Positions 32,741 through 35,499 of a DNA stretch of 35,499 bases are shown here, piece after piece; the stretch's first letter is position 1, and each line of letters begins with the position of its first letter. The translations under genes were made by a program, and so were the position numbers. This DNA is from Clostridia bacterium (GTDB lineage Bacteria; Bacillota; Clostridia; Christensenellales; CAG-138). The notes beneath the pieces were generated by a model. That model was not told the DNA's origin. It ran no database searches and saw only the letters and a program-made list of their open reading frames with translations. The stretch lies in NCBI GenBank assembly GCA_017545535.1, contig JAFWMS010000029.1:1-35499 (forward strand), written 5' to 3'.

Positions 32741-33379
32741 ATGAAGCGACACATTCTTTGCCTGGGCGATTCCAACACCCATGGATACTGCGCCAATCCC
32801 GCCGACACCGCCGACGGCACCGACCGCTACAACGAGGACGAGCGCTGGACCTGCCGGCTGCAGAAGGCCCTGGGGGAGGAATATCTGGTCATCGAGGAGG
32901 GCCTGAGCGGCCGCACCACCGTGTTCGTGGACGCCCTTCACGAGAGCATGGACGCCCTCAGCGTGGCCTATCCCACCCTGATGGCCCACGAGCCCGTGGA
33001 CCTGCTCGTCATCATGCTGGGGACCAACGACACCAAGGAGCGCTTCGGCGTGGGCGCCCCCGGCATCGCCGTGGGCATGGAGCGGCTCATCAAAAAATGC
33101 AAGAGCGTGGAATGCTGGGGCAAGCACGCCCCCAACATCCTCATCGTCTGCCCGCCGCCCATCGAAGAACCCTTTCTGGATATCGTCATGGGTAACGGCT
33201 GCGTGAAGAAGTCCGAACAGCTCGCCCAGTACCTGGCCCCGGTGGCGGAGCGCAACGGCTGCCACTTCTTCGACGCCAGGGGGTGCGAATTCAACGACGT
33301 GGACCACATGCATCTCTCCCGCAAGGGCCATGCCCAGCTGGCGGAGAAGCTGGCGAAGCTGGTGCCTACCCTTCTGTAA
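32741..33379 (+). CDS. SGNH/GDSL-family esterase, MsAcT-like
   Basis: Cytosolic 212-residue SGNH hydrolase without signal peptide. Nucleophile Ser11 in GDSNTHG, oxyanion Gly in EGLSGRTT, Asn96 in MLGTNDTK, and Asp188/His191 in DHMHL complete the active site. The RWTCRLQKALGEEYLVIEEGLSGRT stretch and the spacing strongly recall the Mycobacterium smegmatis arylesterase/acyltransferase MsAcT. GGAGG precedes the ATG. Next to a sialic acid locus it may remove O-acetyl groups from imported sialic acids, but this is a guess from position only. A terminator follows 13 bases after its stop. Confidence 0.85.
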   Translation: MKRHILCLGDSNTHGYCANPADTADGTDRYNEDERWTCRLQKALGEEYLVIEEGLSGRTTVFVDALHESMDALSVAYPTLMAHEPVDLLVIMLGTNDTKERFGVGAPGIAVGMERLIKKCKSVECWGKHAPNILIVCPPPIEEPFLDIVMGNGCVKKSEQLAQYLAPVAERNGCHFFDARGCEFNDVDHMHLSRKGHAQLAEKLAKLVPTLL

Positions 33380-33392
33380 AGCAAAAAGAACG

Positions 33393-33422
33393 ACAGCCGT
33401 CCCGGTGAGGGACGGCTGTTTT
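33393..33422. terminator. Bidirectional intrinsic terminator between convergent genes
   Basis: Perfect 11-bp stem ACAGCCGTCCC (33393-33403) with GGGACGGCTGT (33409-33419), loop GGTGA, T run on the plus side and an A run upstream at 33383-33387. It serves the SGNH gene (+) and the YesL-type gene (-). Confidence 0.85.
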
Positions 33423-33435
33423 CAGTTTATGGGGG

Positions 33436-34104
33436 CTATTCCTCCGACACCGGCGTTTCGCTGGTGGTGTTCATTTGCTCGATCTCCGATTCCGTCAGGT
33501 ACTTGGGGAAGATCCGCTCCATGAACAGGCTGCAGAGCAGGGCCCAGAGGGCGGGGGCGAAGAACACCGGCCACCATTTCTCGATAAGGGATACGGCCGT
33601 CTCCACCGTCAGCAGCACCAAAATGACCGTGCTGGGCAGATGCCGGAAGGTGAGCATGGCCGCCGTGCGCAGGCTGTCCTTCAAGGGCGCGTCGAACCGG
33701 CCCAGCAGAGGAAACAGCCAGACCATGACGCCCAGGGGCACCACCAGGGCGATGTCGTAGGCCACGAACATGACCGCCCCGAAGTCGCTCCCCCAGTTGG
33801 CCTTCATAACGCTGTAGCCGAAGATCAGCAAAAGCAGCACCGGCACGCAGATCAGCGTGGCCCGGATCCCCTGCTTCAGATTCTCCCGAAAGGCCCGCCA
33901 AAAGAGGGTGAAGGCGTTCTTCTCCTTCTGGCGGAAGCTCTTGACCACGGCATAATAGAGGGCCGAGGTGGCCGGGCCGAAGGTGAGAACGGGCAGGGAC
34001 AGAAAGGCCCAGGCGAGGCTCAGCCCCACCAGATCCACCCCCCGGCTCAGGAAGGACCACCATAGATTCTCCGGGTCGAAGACCCTGCGCAGCGGCTTTT
34101 CCAT
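33436..34104 (-). CDS. YesL family (DUF624) membrane protein
   Basis: Integral membrane protein of 222 residues with about five predicted helices. It starts with a short basic stretch and FDPENLWWSFLSRGVDLVGLS, followed by LPVLTFGPATSALYY, the hallmark segment of the YesL/DUF624 family. The family often sits beside carbohydrate ABC transporters and glycan-degrading genes in Bacillota; its role is unknown. It begins six bases after the epimerase stop, in the same transcript, and ends before the bidirectional terminator. Confidence 0.85.
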   Translation of the reverse strand: MEKPLRRVFDPENLWWSFLSRGVDLVGLSLAWAFLSLPVLTFGPATSALYYAVVKSFRQKEKNAFTLFWRAFRENLKQGIRATLICVPVLLLLIFGYSVMKANWGSDFGAVMFVAYDIALVVPLGVMVWLFPLLGRFDAPLKDSLRTAAMLTFRHLPSTVILVLLTVETAVSLIEKWWPVFFAPALWALLCSLFMERIFPKYLTESEIEQMNTTSETPVSEE

Positions 34105-34110
34105 GAAAGC

Positions 34111-35331
34111 TTACAGGGCCCAGCCCTGCTTCGCCTCGATCTCGTCCATGAGCTTGTCCACCAGGATGAGGCTGCGGGGCACATGGAAGGGGCCCTTGAA
34201 GGTGCTGCCCTTGCAGGGAGGCTCCGTGGGCTGGCCGTCTCGCCTGAGATATCCGAACCACTCCCCGTAGGCGGGGTCGGCGAAGTGCTCCCGGCAGTAG
34301 TCCAACGTCTTATAGAACCAGTCGAGGTAGTATTCGTCCCCGGTGTCCCGATAGAACAGCATGGACGCGATCAAGATCTCGTTGTGGGGCCACCAGAGCT
34401 TCATGTCATGCTCGTAAGCTTCGGGAGGCTTGCCCATGCAGTCGATAAAGTACAGCAGGCCGCCGTATTTCTCATCCCAACCCGCCGTGATGGCGTTGCG
34501 GAAGATGGTCTCGGCGACGGCGTGAAGCTCCCTGTCGCCGGTGGCGTTGGCCTGCTCGGCCAGGAACCAGCTGCCCTCGATGTCGTGGCCCGGGTTCACC
34601 ACCCGACCGGCGGTGGTGTCCGTCTGCAGCTCCCCGTCGGGGCCCACGGTCTCCAGGACGCATTTCAGTTCCGGCTTGTAGTGGTAGCGGACGATCTCGT
34701 CCACGCACTGCCTGGCCCGGGCGTCGTAGAGGGCGGCGTTCTCCGGGTCGCACCGGCGCATGACGGCGGTCACGTTGAGATAGATCATGGGATCGCCGAA
34801 GGCACGGCCCCGCCTCGTCTCGGGGATGGTCTTGGGGCCCAGACCCGTGGGGTCCTCTATGAGGCCGTGGCGCAGGGCGTAGGTCAGCTCATAGGTGCGG
34901 CGGGCCCGCTCGATATACTTCTTCTCGCCGGTGTTGGCGTAGAGCTCCGCGTTGGCCATGGTGTAGAAGTCCTCGGAGAAACAGTACCGCCGCTGACGCA
35001 ACGGCCGCCCCTCGCCAGTGACCGTGAAGTAGAGCCGATCCCCGGCCCCGTGGTTCACGCAATGGTCCTCCAGGAACTCCACACAGCTTTTGGAAGCCTC
35101 CAGCCATTCCGGCCGGACGCCGTAGTTGGAGCAAAGGAAGGCGTAGATCCAGCCGCAGCGGCCCTGCATCCACACGCTCTTATCGGTGGAGAAAATCTCG
35201 CCCTTTCGATCCAGGCAGGTGTACACGCCGCCATGCTCCCTGTCGAGGCCGTGACGCAGCCAGAAATCGGCGCTGCCCTTGAGCTCGTCCCGGACCCACC
35301 GGTGCGCCTGTTGAAACCTTTCTTTTTCCAT
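34111..35331 (-). CDS. N-acylglucosamine 2-epimerase (AGE family)
   Basis: Cytosolic enzyme that interconverts ManNAc and GlcNAc. The 406-residue (alpha/alpha)6-barrel has VWMQGRCGWIYA near residue 53, His249 in NPGHDIEGSWF, His316 in WWPHNE, and His383 in FHVPRSL. The first and last of these histidines correspond to the catalytic pair known from AGE structures. Length is typical. The ATG at 35331 has AGAAAGGA about 10 nt upstream; 21 upstream in-frame codons overlap the promoter. Together with NanA it would turn sialic acid into GlcNAc without the NanK/NanE route. Cellobiose 2-epimerases share the fold, but the motifs fit AGE better. Confidence 0.88.
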   Translation of the reverse strand: MEKERFQQAHRWVRDELKGSADFWLRHGLDREHGGVYTCLDRKGEIFSTDKSVWMQGRCGWIYAFLCSNYGVRPEWLEASKSCVEFLEDHCVNHGAGDRLYFTVTGEGRPLRQRRYCFSEDFYTMANAELYANTGEKKYIERARRTYELTYALRHGLIEDPTGLGPKTIPETRRGRAFGDPMIYLNVTAVMRRCDPENAALYDARARQCVDEIVRYHYKPELKCVLETVGPDGELQTDTTAGRVVNPGHDIEGSWFLAEQANATGDRELHAVAETIFRNAITAGWDEKYGGLLYFIDCMGKPPEAYEHDMKLWWPHNEILIASMLFYRDTGDEYYLDWFYKTLDYCREHFADPAYGEWFGYLRRDGQPTEPPCKGSTFKGPFHVPRSLILVDKLMDEIEAKQGWAL

Positions 35332-35365
35332 CGTGAACGCATCCTTTCTTATCTGTGTTTGGCTT

Positions 35366-35394
35366 ATTTTATCATAGGCTGTTTTTTCGCGCAA
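35366..35394 (-). promoter_or_regulatory. Promoter of the epimerase-YesL pair
   Basis: Minus strand: TTGCGC (35394-35389), 17-nt spacer, TAAAAT (35371-35366). A better -35 box (TTGACA, 35407-35402) lies upstream, but no -10 box is correctly spaced from it. Confidence 0.55.
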
Positions 35395-35400
35395 GACGCC

Positions 35401-35429
35401 TTGTCAAAAGAGAGGTTTTTCGGTATGAT
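35401..35429 (+). promoter_or_regulatory. Promoter of the gene starting at the right edge
   Basis: TTGTCA (35401-35406), 17-nt spacer, TATGAT (35424-35429). Confidence 0.7.
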
Positions 35430-35454
35430 GAGAAAAAATCAGGAGGCTCAGCAT

Positions 35455-35499
35455 ATGGATCTGTACGGCATCTCCGTCCCCATGACCAACCATCCCAAA
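35455..35499 (+). CDS. Start of an unidentified gene (15 codons visible)
   Basis: ATG with AGGAGG 8 nt upstream and a promoter 25 bases before it, so a real gene start. Only MDLYGISVPMTNHPK is visible, too short to name. Being divergent from the epimerase, it may belong to the same amino-sugar locus. Confidence 0.7.
   Translation, partial: MDLYGISVPMTNHPK

Overview
The window reads as a stretch of chromosome from a fairly GC-rich member of the Bacillota, class Clostridia. A gut lineage of the Oscillospirales or Christensenellales kind is my guess; no rRNA is present to fix it. The grounds are gene order (tilS-hpt-ftsH, then ftsK-rimO-pgsA-cinA-recA, and an XRE-cupin regulator in front of potABCD), strong GGAGG-type ribosome binding sites, several TTG/GTG starts, and sigma-A promoters with 17-nt spacers. 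No phage, insertion sequence, tRNA, rRNA or CRISPR array is visible. Genes are tightly packed, and no gap between genes exceeds 300 bases.

Layout. 1-2.8 kb: tilS-hpt-ftsH on the minus strand, with ftsH running off the left edge. 3.0-3.9 kb: a D-2-hydroxyacid dehydrogenase, divergent from the trkA-trkH potassium uptake operon (4.1-6.9 kb). 7.0-7.7 kb: a HAD-family phosphatase-like gene, divergent from a long plus-strand housekeeping run, ftsK-rimO-pgsA-cinA-recA, followed by an alpha/beta hydrolase (to 16.0 kb). 16.2-21.1 kb: a minus-strand polyamine operon, regulator-potA-potB-potC-potD plus a DUF896 gene. The regulator's promoter and a TAAAC/GTTTA palindrome face a divergent promoter for an alpha-oxoamine synthase and short-chain dehydrogenase pair (21.4-23.3 kb). 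23.4-24.0 kb: an AT-rich divergon of a small zinc-ribbon lipoprotein and an XRE repressor, with a palindrome lying between the -35 and -10 boxes. 24.2-26.3 kb: an ECF sigma factor and a large membrane anti-sigma-like protein.

26.5-35.3 kb: a locus for import and breakdown of a sugar, most likely sialic acid. It holds a solute-binding protein, two permeases, a NanQ/YhcH anomerase, a NanA-type lyase and an MsmX/UgpC-type ATPase on one strand, then an SGNH esterase, a YesL-type membrane protein and an N-acylglucosamine 2-epimerase. Together these would bring in Neu5Ac, set the anomer, cleave it to ManNAc and pyruvate, and epimerise ManNAc to GlcNAc. No sialidase, NanE, NanK, NagA or NagB lies in the window. 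A new plus-strand gene starts at the right edge.

The items most worth a second look are: the synthase/reductase pair, whose PLP-lysine motif is that of serine palmitoyltransferase; a 20-bp direct repeat at the recA promoter; a three-copy family of covarying double-hairpin elements placed after stop codons; the repressor/zinc-ribbon lipoprotein divergon; and a PotA with a doubled C-terminal TOBE domain. All function calls come from reading the translated sequences by eye; no database search was run.
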